A stretch of 64,000 nt of DNA from Arthrobacter ulcerisalmonis (GTDB taxonomy: Bacteria; Actinomycetota; Actinomycetes; Actinomycetales; Micrococcaceae). Numbering within the stretch: the stretch's first letter is position 1; the number at the start of each line of letters is the position of its first letter. The notes under the pieces were generated by a model. It saw only the letters and a program-made list of their open reading frames with translations. It made no database searches and had not been told where the DNA came from. The stretch is from the NCBI RefSeq assembly GCF_900609065.1, contig NZ_UXAU01000040.1:19788-83787 (forward strand), given 5' to 3'. The position numbers and the translations under genes were made by a program. Positions 20,011 to 28,891 of the stretch are shown one piece after another.

Positions 20011-21291
20011 TCAGACTTGATTGCGGGACGAATGCCGCTCTGTTGCGGCGCGCGGCGGGGCCGCAAGCCGGCCCACCACCAAGGCAGCCTGCAACACAAA
20101 GGCCTCCCGGGGGAGTAGCGGATCCCAGCCGGTGACATCACACACACGCTTGAGCCGATACCGCACCGTATTGGCGTGGACAAAGAGTTCCCTGGCCGTT
20201 GCCTCCAGCGAATGCCCCAGTTCCAGGTACGTTCCCAACGTCTCCACCAGCCCGTTGGAGGCAGCCACCAGGGGGCGGTAGATGTTCTTGACCAGTGAAC
20301 GGCGGGCGGCGTCATCACCGGAGATGACCCGCTCCGGGAGGAGGTCATCTGCTGCCACCGGCCGCGGCGCTGCGGGCCAGGCGCGTGCCGCAGTCAGGCC
20401 GGCGAATGCTGACTGGGCCGAGCTGCTGGCTTCCAGCAGGGAGCTCGCCTCCGGACCATAGACCACAGGCCCTGGGGCGAACATTTCACTGAGCTTCAAG
20501 TAGGCGGTTTCGCGGTCCTGGACCCCACCGAGGATCAGGATCAATCGATCGCCCTGAATCCCCACGAGCGCATCCTCCGCGTAGCGGCCAGCGATCCGTC
20601 GCAGTTCACTGACGTAACTGGCGCTCGGTTCGGACGGGGAATTACCCACCATTACCGTGAACCGCTCCTGCGCCTTCCACCCCAAGGCAGCGATCCGGGA
20701 ACGCAACGCATCAGTGTTCTCGCCGCGAAGGATAGCGTCAACAATGAGCGCCTCCAGCCGGGTGTCCCAGGAGCCCCGCGATTCAGCGGCACGGGCATAA
20801 ACATCCGCGGCAGCGAAGGCGACCTCACGCGAATAACGCAGAACCGCCTCCCGCAGCGACGGCTGATCGGCCTCGTGCGCAATGACGGGAACCTGCTCCT
20901 CAACCACTTCAACAACGATTCTGATGAGCTGCAGCGCCTTCTGCAGACTGATGGAACGGGTCAGTTCCGTAGGGGCCGTCCCAAACACATCGGTCAGAAT
21001 CCACGACGGCGAACTGGGCCGTTCGTACCAGGTCACGAACGCGGCAATGCCGTTCTGCGCCACCATGCCCAGCGCTGAGCGCTCATCCGAGCTGAGCCGC
21101 CCATACCAGGGCAGTGACTTCTCCAACTGCCGCAACGTGGTGGTCGATAATTGCCCCACATTCGCCCGCAGGCGCTTCAGGGTTTCGGACTTCTCCGGGG
21201 TGACCTTGGGCTGGGCGGGTTTTCGCTTTGCAGGTCCGGTAGTTGGTGCTGGCATCCCTTGAGCATACGGCGAGCCCACCGCAAGCTCCAT
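20011..21291 (-). CDS. PucR/CdaR-type regulator, FasR-like
   Basis: 426 aa. The C-terminus has the PucR helix-turn-helix: LELGHSLEATARELFVHANTVRYRLKRV. The middle is a GGDEF-like/CdaR region and the N-terminus holds an effector domain seen next to fab genes in actinobacteria (Rv2242 in M. tuberculosis; FasR in Streptomyces coelicolor activates the fab operon). Its place directly upstream of fabD argues for control of fatty-acid synthesis. Start is uncertain: ATG 21291, or ATG 21255 giving MPAPTTGPAKRK; neither has a strong Shine-Dalgarno. Confidence 0.88.
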   Translation of the reverse strand: MELAVGSPYAQGMPAPTTGPAKRKPAQPKVTPEKSETLKRLRANVGQLSTTTLRQLEKSLPWYGRLSSDERSALGMVAQNGIAAFVTWYERPSSPSWILTDVFGTAPTELTRSISLQKALQLIRIVVEVVEEQVPVIAHEADQPSLREAVLRYSREVAFAAADVYARAAESRGSWDTRLEALIVDAILRGENTDALRSRIAALGWKAQERFTVMVGNSPSEPSASYVSELRRIAGRYAEDALVGIQGDRLILILGGVQDRETAYLKLSEMFAPGPVVYGPEASSLLEASSSAQSAFAGLTAARAWPAAPRPVAADDLLPERVISGDDAARRSLVKNIYRPLVAASNGLVETLGTYLELGHSLEATARELFVHANTVRYRLKRVCDVTGWDPLLPREAFVLQAALVVGRLAAPPRAATERHSSRNQV

Positions 21292-21407
21292 TTGTGCGAA
21301 GGCTACAACACGCCTTGGCGCGCATCACACCCGCAGGACGTACGACGGCGGCCCCCGCCTTTCGGAGGGAGCCGCCGTATGGTTGCTGCTCAGTGACGCC
21401 GGGGAGA

Positions 21408-24149
21408 CTATGCGTCGCCGCCTGCGCCGCCGGTGGTGCCGGCGTTGACGTCGTGGAGGTTGTACTTTTCGATGGCCTGGGCTGGTGCCTGGGCGTCGAT
21501 TTTTCCTTCCTTGGCGAGGAGTTGGAGGGTTTTGACGACGATGGAGTGGGTGTCGTTTTTGAAGTAGCGGCGTGCTGCTTGGCGGGTGTCGGAGAATCCG
21601 AAGCCGTCCGCGCCGAGCGAGGCGAACTCGTTCGGGAGGAACTGGCGGATCTGGTCCGGGATGGCCTTCATGTAGTCGGTGACGGCGACGATGGGGCCTT
21701 CGGCGTTGGCGAGTTGTTGGGTGACGAAGGGGACCCGTGTTGGTTCGTTGGGGTTCAGGAACGCGTGTTCTTCGGCGGCGAGGCCGTCGCGGCGGAGTTC
21801 GTTCCAGGAGGTCACGGACCAGACGTCGGCGGAGACGTTCCAGTCTTCGGCGAGGAGGCGTTGTGCTTCGAGGGCCCAGGGGACGGAGACGCCGGAGGCG
21901 AGGATCTGGGTTTTGGGTCCGGTGGTGGTGGATTCGTTGACGCGGTAGATGCCTTTGAGGACGCCTTCAACGTCGAGGTTGTCGGGTTCTTTGGGTTGGG
22001 TGATGGGTTCGTTGTAGACGGTGAGGTAGTACATCAGGTTCCGGTCGCCGGTGCCGGGTCCGTACATCCGTTCGATGCCGTCGCGGATGATGTGGCCCAT
22101 TTCGTAGCCGTAGGCGGGGTCGTAGGTGATGACGGCGGGGTTGGTCGCGGCGAGGAGGGGGGAGTGGCCGTCGGCGTGTTGGAGTCCTTCGCCGGTGAGG
22201 GTGGTTCGTCCTGCGGTGGCGCCGATGATGAAGCCTCGGGTCATTTGGTCTGCTGCTGCCCAGAAGGCGTCGCCGGTGCGTTGGAAGCCGAACATGGAGT
22301 AGAAGACGTAGACCGGGATGAGGGGTTGGCCGTGGGTGGCGTAGGCGGTGCCGGCGGCGGTGAAGGCTGCGACGGCGCCGGCTTCGTTGATGCCGGGGTG
22401 GATGAGTTGGCCTTGGGCGGATTCTTTGTAGGCCAGGACGAGGTCGCGGTCTACGGAGAGGTAGTTCTGGCCTTTGGGGTTGTAGATTTTTGCGGTGGGG
22501 AAGAACGCGTCCATGCCGAAGGTCCGGGATTCGTCGGGGACGATCGGGACGATCCGGTGGCCGAAGTTTTTATCGCGGATGAGGTCTTTGAGGAGCCGGA
22601 CGAACGCCATGGTCGTCGCGGCCTGCTGCTTCCCCGACCCGCGCTTGGCGACTTCGTAGGACTTCTCCTCGGGCAAGGTGATTTCCGCGTGCGTGTGCCG
22701 GCGTTCGGGAACGGCGCCGCCGAGGGCTTGGCGGCGTTCCATCATGTAGGCGATTTCCGGGGAGTCCATACCGGGGTGGTAGTACGGGGGCTGGTACGGG
22801 TCTTTTTCGAGCTCAGCGTCGGTGACGGGGATCCGGAGGTGATCCCGGAATTTCTTCAGGTCATCGAGGGTGAGTTTTTTCATTTGGTGGGTGGCGTTGC
22901 GGCCTTCGAAGTGGGGTCCGAGTCCGTAGCCTTTGACGGTTTTGGCGAGGATGACGGTGGGTTTGCCCTTGAATTCGGTGGCTGCTTTGTACGCGGCGTA
23001 GACCTTGCGGTAGTCATGGCCGCCGCGTTTGAGGTTCCAGATCTGGTCATCGGTGAGGTCAGCGACGAGTTCCTTGGTCGCGGGGTCTTTCCCGAAGAAG
23101 TGTTCGCGGACGAACCCGCCGGATTCGGCTTTGTAGGTTTGGTAGTCACCGTCGGGGGTTTCGTTCATGATGTTCACGAGCGAGCCGTTGGTGTCTTGGG
23201 TGAGGAGGTCGTCCCATTCCCTGCCCCAGACGACTTTGATGACGTTCCAGCCCGCGCCGCGGAAGAACGCTTCGAGTTCCTGCATGATTTTGCCGTTGCC
23301 GCGTACGGGACCGTCGAGGCGTTGGAGGTTGCAGTTGACCACGAAGTTGAGGTTGTCGAGGTTCTCGTTCGCGGCCAGTTGCAGCAGGCCCCGGGATTCG
23401 GGTTCGTCCATTTCCCCGTCGCCGAGGAACGCCCAGACCTGCTGGTCGGTGGTGTCTTTGAGGCCCCGGTTGGTGAGGTACCGGTTGGATTGGGCCTGGT
23501 AGATCGCGTTCATCGGGCCAATACCCATGGACACGGTGGGGAATTCCCAGAAGTTCGGCATCAACCGCGGGTGCGGGTAGGAAGACAGGGCGTGGCCCTC
23601 ACGGGACTTTTCCTGCCGGAACCCGTCAAGGTCCTCCTCGGACAGGCGCCCTTCCATGAACGCCCTCGCGTACATGCCCGGGGAGGCGTGGCCTTGGAAG
23701 AAGACCTGGTCCCCGCCGCCGGGGTGGTCTTTACCGCGGAAGAAGTGGTTGAACCCGACCTCGTACAGGGTCGCGGCCCCGGCGTAGGTCGAGATGTGCC
23801 CGCCGACACCAATCGCGGGCCGTTGGGCCCGGTGGACCATGACCGCGGCGTTCCACCGCATGTACGCCCGGTAGCGGCGTTCGTAGTCCTCGTTCCCCGG
23901 GAACGGGGCTTCCTGATCCACCGGGATGGTGTTCACATAGTCAGTGGTGGTGACCATCGGGACACCCACGGACTGCGCACCAGCACGCTGCAGCAAACTC
24001 CGCATGATGTATTGGGCACGCTCCGTGCCTTGTTCCCTGATCAACGAATCCAGGGACTCAACCCACTCGGCGGTCTCTTCCGGATCACGATCAGGCAGCT
24101 GGTTAGTCAACCCGCTGAGGATATGGGAGGTATCTTCTCCTGCAGCCAC
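21408..24149 (-). CDS. aceE: Pyruvate dehydrogenase E1 component, homodimeric type
   Basis: 913 aa from the GTG at 24149, which sits 6 nt after GAGAGG; the TTG at 24155 overlaps that site and is less likely. Homodimeric AceE features are clear: [20 protein letters not shown], the thiamine-diphosphate motif [10 protein letters not shown] and further on [17 protein letters not shown], and the C-terminal transketolase domain. It decarboxylates pyruvate and passes acetyl to the E2 lipoyl domain. E2/E3 genes are not here. An unbroken 1027-codon frame on the other strand is due to this gene's strong codon bias. Linkage to fab genes fits supply of acetyl-CoA. Confidence 0.97.
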   Translation of the reverse strand: MAAGEDTSHILSGLTNQLPDRDPEETAEWVESLDSLIREQGTERAQYIMRSLLQRAGAQSVGVPMVTTTDYVNTIPVDQEAPFPGNEDYERRYRAYMRWNAAVMVHRAQRPAIGVGGHISTYAGAATLYEVGFNHFFRGKDHPGGGDQVFFQGHASPGMYARAFMEGRLSEEDLDGFRQEKSREGHALSSYPHPRLMPNFWEFPTVSMGIGPMNAIYQAQSNRYLTNRGLKDTTDQQVWAFLGDGEMDEPESRGLLQLAANENLDNLNFVVNCNLQRLDGPVRGNGKIMQELEAFFRGAGWNVIKVVWGREWDDLLTQDTNGSLVNIMNETPDGDYQTYKAESGGFVREHFFGKDPATKELVADLTDDQIWNLKRGGHDYRKVYAAYKAATEFKGKPTVILAKTVKGYGLGPHFEGRNATHQMKKLTLDDLKKFRDHLRIPVTDAELEKDPYQPPYYHPGMDSPEIAYMMERRQALGGAVPERRHTHAEITLPEEKSYEVAKRGSGKQQAATTMAFVRLLKDLIRDKNFGHRIVPIVPDESRTFGMDAFFPTAKIYNPKGQNYLSVDRDLVLAYKESAQGQLIHPGINEAGAVAAFTAAGTAYATHGQPLIPVYVFYSMFGFQRTGDAFWAAADQMTRGFIIGATAGRTTLTGEGLQHADGHSPLLAATNPAVITYDPAYGYEMGHIIRDGIERMYGPGTGDRNLMYYLTVYNEPITQPKEPDNLDVEGVLKGIYRVNESTTTGPKTQILASGVSVPWALEAQRLLAEDWNVSADVWSVTSWNELRRDGLAAEEHAFLNPNEPTRVPFVTQQLANAEGPIVAVTDYMKAIPDQIRQFLPNEFASLGADGFGFSDTRQAARRYFKNDTHSIVVKTLQLLAKEGKIDAQAPAQAIEKYNLHDVNAGTTGGAGGDA

Positions 24150-24575
24150 GTCCAACCTCTCTTTGCGCGCATTATTCGCGCACTCAGGCCAGGCAGGGTG
24201 ACTGCCCAGCGTACATACGCCAGATGCGACGTATTCGGTTACAACAGCCCGGTCATGTGTGCCGGGCAGGGTCCTAGAGCTTCCATATCTGCCCGAAAAT
24301 ACATGGTTGTTTCCGGGCAGGCATAGTTATCACCAGCCACTCTAGCCGTCACCGCTGTGCGATGCGTAGCCGTGCCGGAAGTGCCCCGGTTGTATTTCGC
24401 CGTCATACTGGAGTTGTGACCAAGAGCCGCTGCGCAGCGGGATGTCCAGCACGGTGTGACGCAGAATATGTGGTCCACGTGGGGCGGCAGCTTGAAGCGC
24501 AGGCACAAAGGGTGTTGGCTTGGGAGTAATGGAAGTCACTATGCACACCGCATACATAGAGCAATGGAGGTACAC
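24150..24575. promoter_or_regulatory. 426-bp divergent control region between aceE and DUF3052 gene
   Basis: No gene is supported here. A near-perfect inverted repeat, CTGCCCGAAAA (24289-24299) and TTTCCGGGCAG (24310-24320), lies about 145 bp upstream of the aceE start. A further GCCGGGCAG is at 24261-24269. This resembles a dimeric operator. GGAGG at 24566-24570 serves the plus-strand gene. Confidence 0.55.
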
Positions 24576-24995
24576 GTGAGCGAGGCCGACGCCGCCACTT
24601 CGGTAAATGTGGCGGAAAAATTGGGTTTCAAGAACGGGGATCTGATTCAGGAGTTCGGTTACGACGACGACGTCGACTTCGACTTACGTGAGGACATCGA
24701 GGATCTAACAGGGTCCGAGCTGCTTGACGAAGACGACCACGAAGTGGCCGACGCTGTAATCCTCTGGTGGCGAACTGATGACGGAGACCTGGTTGACAGC
24801 CTGATGGACTCCCTCACCACGCTCAGCGAAACCGGAGTGGTGTGGATCCTGACGCCTAAATCGGGCCGAGACGGCTACGTTTCGCCCGCAGATATCCAAG
24901 AAGCCGCGCCCACAGCCGGCTTGCACCTCACTACGTCAGCAGGCGTGTCCAAAGACTGGAGCGCCACGCGGTTGGTGAGCAGGAAGAACAAGTGA
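24576..24995 (+). CDS. DUF3052 protein
   Basis: 139 aa, strongly acidic: AEKLGFKNGDLIQEFGYDDD at the N-terminus and AVILWWRTDDGDLVD in the middle identify DUF3052, an actinobacterial family found between aceE and ahpE (as Rv2239c). Function is unknown. GTG 24576 is placed 5 nt after GGAGG. The stop overlaps the ahpE start by 4 bp. Confidence 0.9.
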   Translation: MSEADAATSVNVAEKLGFKNGDLIQEFGYDDDVDFDLREDIEDLTGSELLDEDDHEVADAVILWWRTDDGDLVDSLMDSLTTLSETGVVWILTPKSGRDGYVSPADIQEAAPTAGLHLTTSAGVSKDWSATRLVSRKNK

Positions 24996-25483
24996 GTTCA
25001 GCGCTGGCCCCCGCAGCGGCGATGCCCGCTGTGGGCGGAACAGCGCCAGACTTTGAACTCGTCAACCAGTACGGTGAGCCCGTTCGGCTTTCAGCCCTTC
25101 GTGGCCAGAACGTAGTCCTGGTTTTCTTCCCCTTCGCGTTCTCAGGCATCTGCACAGGCGAGCTGTGCGAGCTACGCGACAACCTCGCAGCCTTCGAGGA
25201 GGCAAACGCCGTGGTGGTGGGTGTGTCGGTGGACAGTAAGTTCAGCTTGCGCGCCTACGCGGCGCAGGAATCCCTGCCTTTTGACCTTGCCTCAGACTTC
25301 TGGCCGCACGGTGCTGTTTCCAACGCCTACGGTGTCTTCGACGCCCAGAGCGGGATGGCAGGCCGGGGAACATTCATTATCGACGCTGGCGGAATCGTTC
25401 GTTACGCGGTCTTGAACCCGCGCGGGGAGGCGCGGGACCTGGCCGAATACCGGGCCGCCCTCCGGGCTCTCAAGGAATCTTGA
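24992..25483 (+). CDS. ahpE: Peroxiredoxin, AhpE type
   Basis: 163 aa with FFPFAFSGICTGELCELRD; the peroxidatic cysteine is Cys54, with Cys59 five residues later. It reduces hydroperoxides; one-cysteine AhpE relies on mycothiol/mycoredoxin-type partners. GTG at 24992 overlaps the DUF3052 stop, so the pair is coupled. A sirtuin gene follows after 1 bp. Confidence 0.92.
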   Translation: MSSALAPAAAMPAVGGTAPDFELVNQYGEPVRLSALRGQNVVLVFFPFAFSGICTGELCELRDNLAAFEEANAVVVGVSVDSKFSLRAYAAQESLPFDLASDFWPHGAVSNAYGVFDAQSGMAGRGTFIIDAGGIVRYAVLNPRGEARDLAEYRAALRALKES

Positions 25484-25484
25484 C

Positions 25485-26405
25485 GTGACGGACCCACGGC
25501 CGCGGATCGGCCTGACCGGTTTCGCAAGTCGACCCGCTGTGCAGAACGCCGGCCCGTCGTCGTCGGACCTTCCCGGTCTTGAAAAGGCGTTGGACCTCCT
25601 GAACGGGCTGCGGCTTGCGATGTTGACTGGGGCGGGCCTCAGTACCGATTCCGGCATCCCGGACTACCGTGGACCCGATGCCGCGCCCCGAAAGCCCATG
25701 ACATACCAGGAGTTCATCGGCGACCCCGAAAATCGCCAACGGTATTGGGCGCGAAACCATATTGGCTGGTCACACCTGCGGCACGCCGATCCCAACGCCG
25801 GTCACCATGCTGTGGCCCGAATGGAGCACCGCGGACTGCTGACCGGAATCATCACCCAAAATGTGGACCGGCTCCATGAGGACGCCGGCAGTACCAACGT
25901 GGTGGACCTCCACGGCCGGTACGACCGGGTTGTTTGCCTCGAATGCCACCGGAACTACACGCGACAGATGCTCGCCGGCGTGCTGACAGAGTTGAACCCG
26001 GGCTTTTTGGAGTTGGCCATCTCGGCCGGAGTGGTGGAAATCGCCCCGGATGCGGACGCCACGGTGGAGGACGAGGCTCTGATCAGTACGTTCGTGGTGG
26101 CCCAATGTCCCGCCTGCGGTGGAGTGCTGAAGCCAGACTTCGTGTACTTCGGTGAAAATGTGCCCAAAGATCGGGTGGAACGGTCCTACGCCATGGTGGA
26201 CGCCGCGGAGGCTTTGGTGGTGGCTGGTTCCTCGCTGACGGTCATGAGCGGGCTGCGCTTTGTCCGGCACGCCGCCAAGGACGACAAACCGGTGCTGATC
26301 ATCAATCGGGGCGAAACCCGCGGCGACGCGCAAGCAACACTCAAGCTGGACGTCGGCGTCAGCGAGTCGTTGACCTGGCTGGCAGATAGGCTCGACGGCC
26401 CATGA
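25485..26405 (+). CDS. Sir2-family NAD-dependent protein deacylase
   Basis: 306 aa. NAD-binding GAGLSTDSGIPDYRG, TQNVDRLHEDAG and catalytic His in DLHGRYDRVVC are present, and a zinc ribbon is formed by CLEC and CPAC. A 60-residue insertion between the zinc cysteine pairs is larger than in CobB. It removes acyl groups from lysines using NAD+. The GTG at 25485 is 1 bp after the ahpE stop; the N-terminal 35 residues lie outside the domain. Confidence 0.93.
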   Translation: MTDPRPRIGLTGFASRPAVQNAGPSSSDLPGLEKALDLLNGLRLAMLTGAGLSTDSGIPDYRGPDAAPRKPMTYQEFIGDPENRQRYWARNHIGWSHLRHADPNAGHHAVARMEHRGLLTGIITQNVDRLHEDAGSTNVVDLHGRYDRVVCLECHRNYTRQMLAGVLTELNPGFLELAISAGVVEIAPDADATVEDEALISTFVVAQCPACGGVLKPDFVYFGENVPKDRVERSYAMVDAAEALVVAGSSLTVMSGLRFVRHAAKDDKPVLIINRGETRGDAQATLKLDVGVSESLTWLADRLDGP

Positions 26406-26493
26406 GCCGTGCCCCCGATTCGCGCTGGCGTCAGGCGTGGGGTAGAGTCTATGTTCGTTGGTCACGGCGGTCCCGCCGATTCCAGCAACGTTT

Positions 26494-26569
26494 GGGTCTT
26501 TAGCTCAGCTGGTAGAGCGCCACGTTTACACCGTGGATGTCATCGGTTCGATCCCGGTAGGACCCACCA
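26494..26569 (+). tRNA. tRNA-Val (anticodon TAC), CCA encoded
   Basis: Acceptor GGGTCTT pairs with AGGACCC (one wobble), D-loop AGCTCAGCTGGTAGAGC, anticodon stem-loop CCACG-TTTACAC-CGTGG giving TAC, T-loop GGTTCGATCCC. The 3' CCA is in the DNA (26567-26569). A terminator follows. Confidence 0.97.
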
Positions 26570-26573
26570 CGCG

Positions 26574-26620
26574 AAACCCCGTCTGATCAGGAGAGATATC
26601 CTGAACAGGCGGGGTTTTTT
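26574..26620 (+). terminator. Terminator after tRNA-Val
   Basis: AACCCCGTCTGATCAGGA pairs with TCCTGAACAGGCGGGGTT with two imperfect positions and ends in TTTTTT. Confidence 0.93.
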
Positions 26621-26670
26621 GTTGCCCGCGCGGTTCAGTTTTTTCGACGGATAGTGGAAAGAGGACGGGC

Positions 26671-27294
26671 ATGGCGCAGTGGCAGGACGAGTTCGCGGAG
26701 TTGGCTACTGCCTGGGCGGCTGTCCGCGGGTTTGAAGCCGCCCCCGACGGCGACGGCGTTCGGGCCCAAGGAGCTGACATGCAGGAATTTATCTACCCGT
26801 GGCAGCGTGCGGGTGACTCGGTGCCTATCTCGGCGCTGCAATCCGGTGCGGTGCTCACCCTGGTGACGGCCAACCCTCAGGAGGCTGCCGACTTTGCCGC
26901 AAGCCAGGGCATGGCCGAAGCCGACACCTTCGTTTTGTTGACGGTGCCGACGGCCGATCTCGACGGCGCCCCGCCCCTGCCAGAAAATGCCGGAGTAGCC
27001 CAGGCGCCGCTGGAGCTTTATGATCTGGTGGAGGTGGCCGTCTTCGACACACCTGTGGCCAGCGGCCGGATCCGGGTGGAGGATGGCGTGGCCATGGTGG
27101 GCGGACTGCAGCTGCCAGCGGACGACGTCGAGGGACGTTTCGAGCCGGTGGTTCTCGCCGCCCTGGCCGACGAAGCTTTTGTGCACGGCGTGGACACACT
27201 CTCAACAGTCGTGCCACCTGAACAGGTGGCACGCTACGTCGATGCTGGCTGGACAGTAACGGCGCACCTGGCGAGCTACCGCAGCGCAAAGTAA
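26671..27294 (+). CDS. Hypothetical protein with GNAT-like C-terminal part
   Basis: 207 aa. The stretch LYDLVEVAVFDTPVASGRIRVEDGVAMVGGLQ resembles the central strands of GNAT acetyltransferases, but the acetyl-CoA-binding R/Q-x-x-G-x-G/A loop is not evident, so catalysis is doubtful. ATG 26671 follows AGAGGACGGGC. It stands alone after tRNA-Val. Codon use is normal. The family assignment is weak; it may simply be an uncharacterised actinobacterial protein. Confidence 0.65.
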   Translation: MAQWQDEFAELATAWAAVRGFEAAPDGDGVRAQGADMQEFIYPWQRAGDSVPISALQSGAVLTLVTANPQEAADFAASQGMAEADTFVLLTVPTADLDGAPPLPENAGVAQAPLELYDLVEVAVFDTPVASGRIRVEDGVAMVGGLQLPADDVEGRFEPVVLAALADEAFVHGVDTLSTVVPPEQVARYVDAGWTVTAHLASYRSAK

Positions 27295-27372
27295 GGGGGG
27301 CCGTCTCGGCCGGAAAGCTTGAGATGCGCAGCTCGTGGCAGGAATGTCAGTGCCTCACCATAGCTTTCAGGC

Positions 27373-27663
27373 ATGGAACACGTCATAGTGCGCACGGACG
27401 CCGAAGGCCGCTATCTGTCGGTGCAGTGCAGGGGCAGGGAATTTACAGTGGGAGCCGAGCCGGTCCGTTGGTTTGAGCGGGTCAACTGGTGGGAACTCAA
27501 CCGGCGGATGCCGCAGGGCCGAAGCCGGATCGACGTCGAAGTCCTGCAGGTGCAGGTCCGGCTGGGTAGCAACGCGTCCTCGGCGCTGACAACCATGATC
27601 CTGCAGCGCGACGGGCTGGGCGGAGGGTGGCGGCTGCGGGACGCATTGGCTGACGCTGCGTAG
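27373..27663 (+). CDS. Small hypothetical protein, 96 aa
   Basis: Contains SVQCRGREFTVGAEPVRWFERVNWWE, reminiscent of small actinobacterial beta-barrel proteins of the DUF6504 type (W-R-G-R-x-Y/F-x-V then W-WW), but the match is only by eye. Basic in the second half, no membrane segment. ATG 27373, weak ribosome-binding site. A hairpin follows at 27713. Confidence 0.6.
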   Translation: MEHVIVRTDAEGRYLSVQCRGREFTVGAEPVRWFERVNWWELNRRMPQGRSRIDVEVLQVQVRLGSNASSALTTMILQRDGLGGGWRLRDALADAA

Positions 27664-27712
27664 GCCGAAACGGCCTGCGGAAAGCGGGAACCGCATGACA
27701 GCGGGAAGTGGA

Positions 27713-27757
27713 AAGCCCTCCGCCGCGACCATTGGGGGATGTCGCGGAGGAGGGCTT
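27713..27757. terminator. Hairpin after the 96-aa gene
   Basis: AAGCCCTCCgCCGCGAC (27713-27729) pairs with GTCGCGGaGGAGGGCTT (27741-27757), one mismatch. There is no long T-run on either side, so termination is probable but not certain. Confidence 0.6.
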
Positions 27758-27888
27758 GAAATGAATATACAGTGAACTCGCCGAAACATGAAGCTCAAAG
27801 GCGTTGCCCGCAGCGGTGGCGGAGTATTTCCCTCCGCTGACCAGGCCCCACAAGGACACGCGACGTCGAGAAGCCATTATGATGATTA

Positions 27889-27908
27889 TTGTTCAGCTGA
27901 ATGAACAA
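27889..27908. promoter_or_regulatory. Inverted repeat TTGTTCA-N6-TGAACAA, probable IclR autoregulatory site
   Basis: Perfect 7-bp arms separated by 6 bp, 41 bp before the IclR gene start. A near copy occurs at 28789 before the permease, and related TGTTCA pieces near 31476-31520. The size and symmetry fit an IclR-family operator. Confidence 0.65.
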
Positions 27909-27948
27909 GTGGACGTCCTTGTCCAACGCACCGCACCGAAGGAGAATC

Positions 27949-28749
27949 ATGGCCGATTCCCGCACTGTCCGCTCGCCTGAGGTCTTGGGAAGTTCTTCAC
28001 CGGCGCCCGCTGTGACGAGGGCGGCCGCTGTGCTGGACGCCTTGGCTGCCTCGCCTTCTGGCCGGCTTACGCTCAGTGACCTGTCCCGCGAGTTGGGGAT
28101 CCCCAAGTCTTCCACCTCGAACCTGCTCCTTGCCCTAGAGGAAGCCCGCCTGATCACCAGGCAGGGCGCGGAGTTCACGCTGGGGCGGAAGCTGGTGGAG
28201 CTGGGCGCGGCCTATCTGAGCCGCCTGGATGAGGTTCAGGAGTTCTATCGCTACTGCGAACAGGCGCCCACGCTGTCCGGCGAAACAGTGCGGATCGCCA
28301 TGCTGGATGGGTCCAACGTCATTTACCTGGCCCGGTATGAGGGCCACCCGGCCGTCCGGCTCACATCCAATATTGGCGACAAAATGCCGGTGTCGCTCTG
28401 TGCTGTCGGCAAGGCGCTGCTGGCTCGCCTTCACGATCACGACATCGAGGCCATGTATCCGGACGATGCCGTGCTCCCGGTCCTGACGCCGAATTCATTG
28501 CGTACTGGCGCCGAGCTGAAGGCTCAGCTGGCTCAAATTCGTGAGCAAGGATTCGCCTTCGAAGATGAGGAATCCACCACTGGGGTGGTGTGCCTTGGCG
28601 TCTCCGTTCCTACCAGGGGTGCGCATGGTCCCAGCCTCGGGCTCTCTGTCACGGCGCTGAAGGCTACTTATACGCCTGAGCAGGGCTCCCAGATGGTCAA
28701 AGAGCTCCGCGAGTTGGCGCGGTCCCTCGGCAATCCGATGGGTGCTTGA
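27949..28749 (+). CDS. IclR-family transcriptional regulator
   Basis: 266 aa. An N-terminal winged helix (AAVLDALAASPSGRLTLSDLSRELGIPKSSTSNLLLALEEARLI is the region, residues 24-68) precedes the IclR effector domain with ALLDGS-like AMLDGSNVIYLAR, AVGKALLA and CLGVSVP. ATG 27949 follows AAGGAG. It likely controls the sugar-acid genes to its right, given the shared TGTTCA motifs. The inducer is unknown, perhaps a ketogluconate or idonate. Confidence 0.93.
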   Translation: MADSRTVRSPEVLGSSSPAPAVTRAAAVLDALAASPSGRLTLSDLSRELGIPKSSTSNLLLALEEARLITRQGAEFTLGRKLVELGAAYLSRLDEVQEFYRYCEQAPTLSGETVRIAMLDGSNVIYLARYEGHPAVRLTSNIGDKMPVSLCAVGKALLARLHDHDIEAMYPDDAVLPVLTPNSLRTGAELKAQLAQIREQGFAFEDEESTTGVVCLGVSVPTRGAHGPSLGLSVTALKATYTPEQGSQMVKELRELARSLGNPMGA

Positions 28750-28788
28750 AGCCTCACTGTCCACGAAAACACAAACCCCTCTTGCTGT

Positions 28789-28816
28789 TTGTTCAGCTTG
28801 ATGTACTCTGTTCAAT
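28789..28816. promoter_or_regulatory. Second TTGTTCAGCT operator-like site, upstream of permease
   Basis: TTGTTCAGCT at 28789-28798 repeats the first ten bases of the site at 27889, and 15 of 19 positions agree overall. CTGTTCAATAT follows at 28808-28818. The site lies about 80 bp upstream of the permease start. Confidence 0.55.
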
Positions 28817-28891
28817 ATAGTGATCAGCACAACAGGTGCTGTCACGGACCCTTCAGGCCAAAGAAGGCCTGACGTGTTAGAGGGAGTTCTT

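Noticed and set aside
21243..24326. Unbroken 1027-codon ORF on the plus strand, opposite aceE
   Set aside because: Low-complexity Gly/Val/Asp/Phe text without known motifs; explained by aceE's strong codon bias leaving no stops on the other strand.
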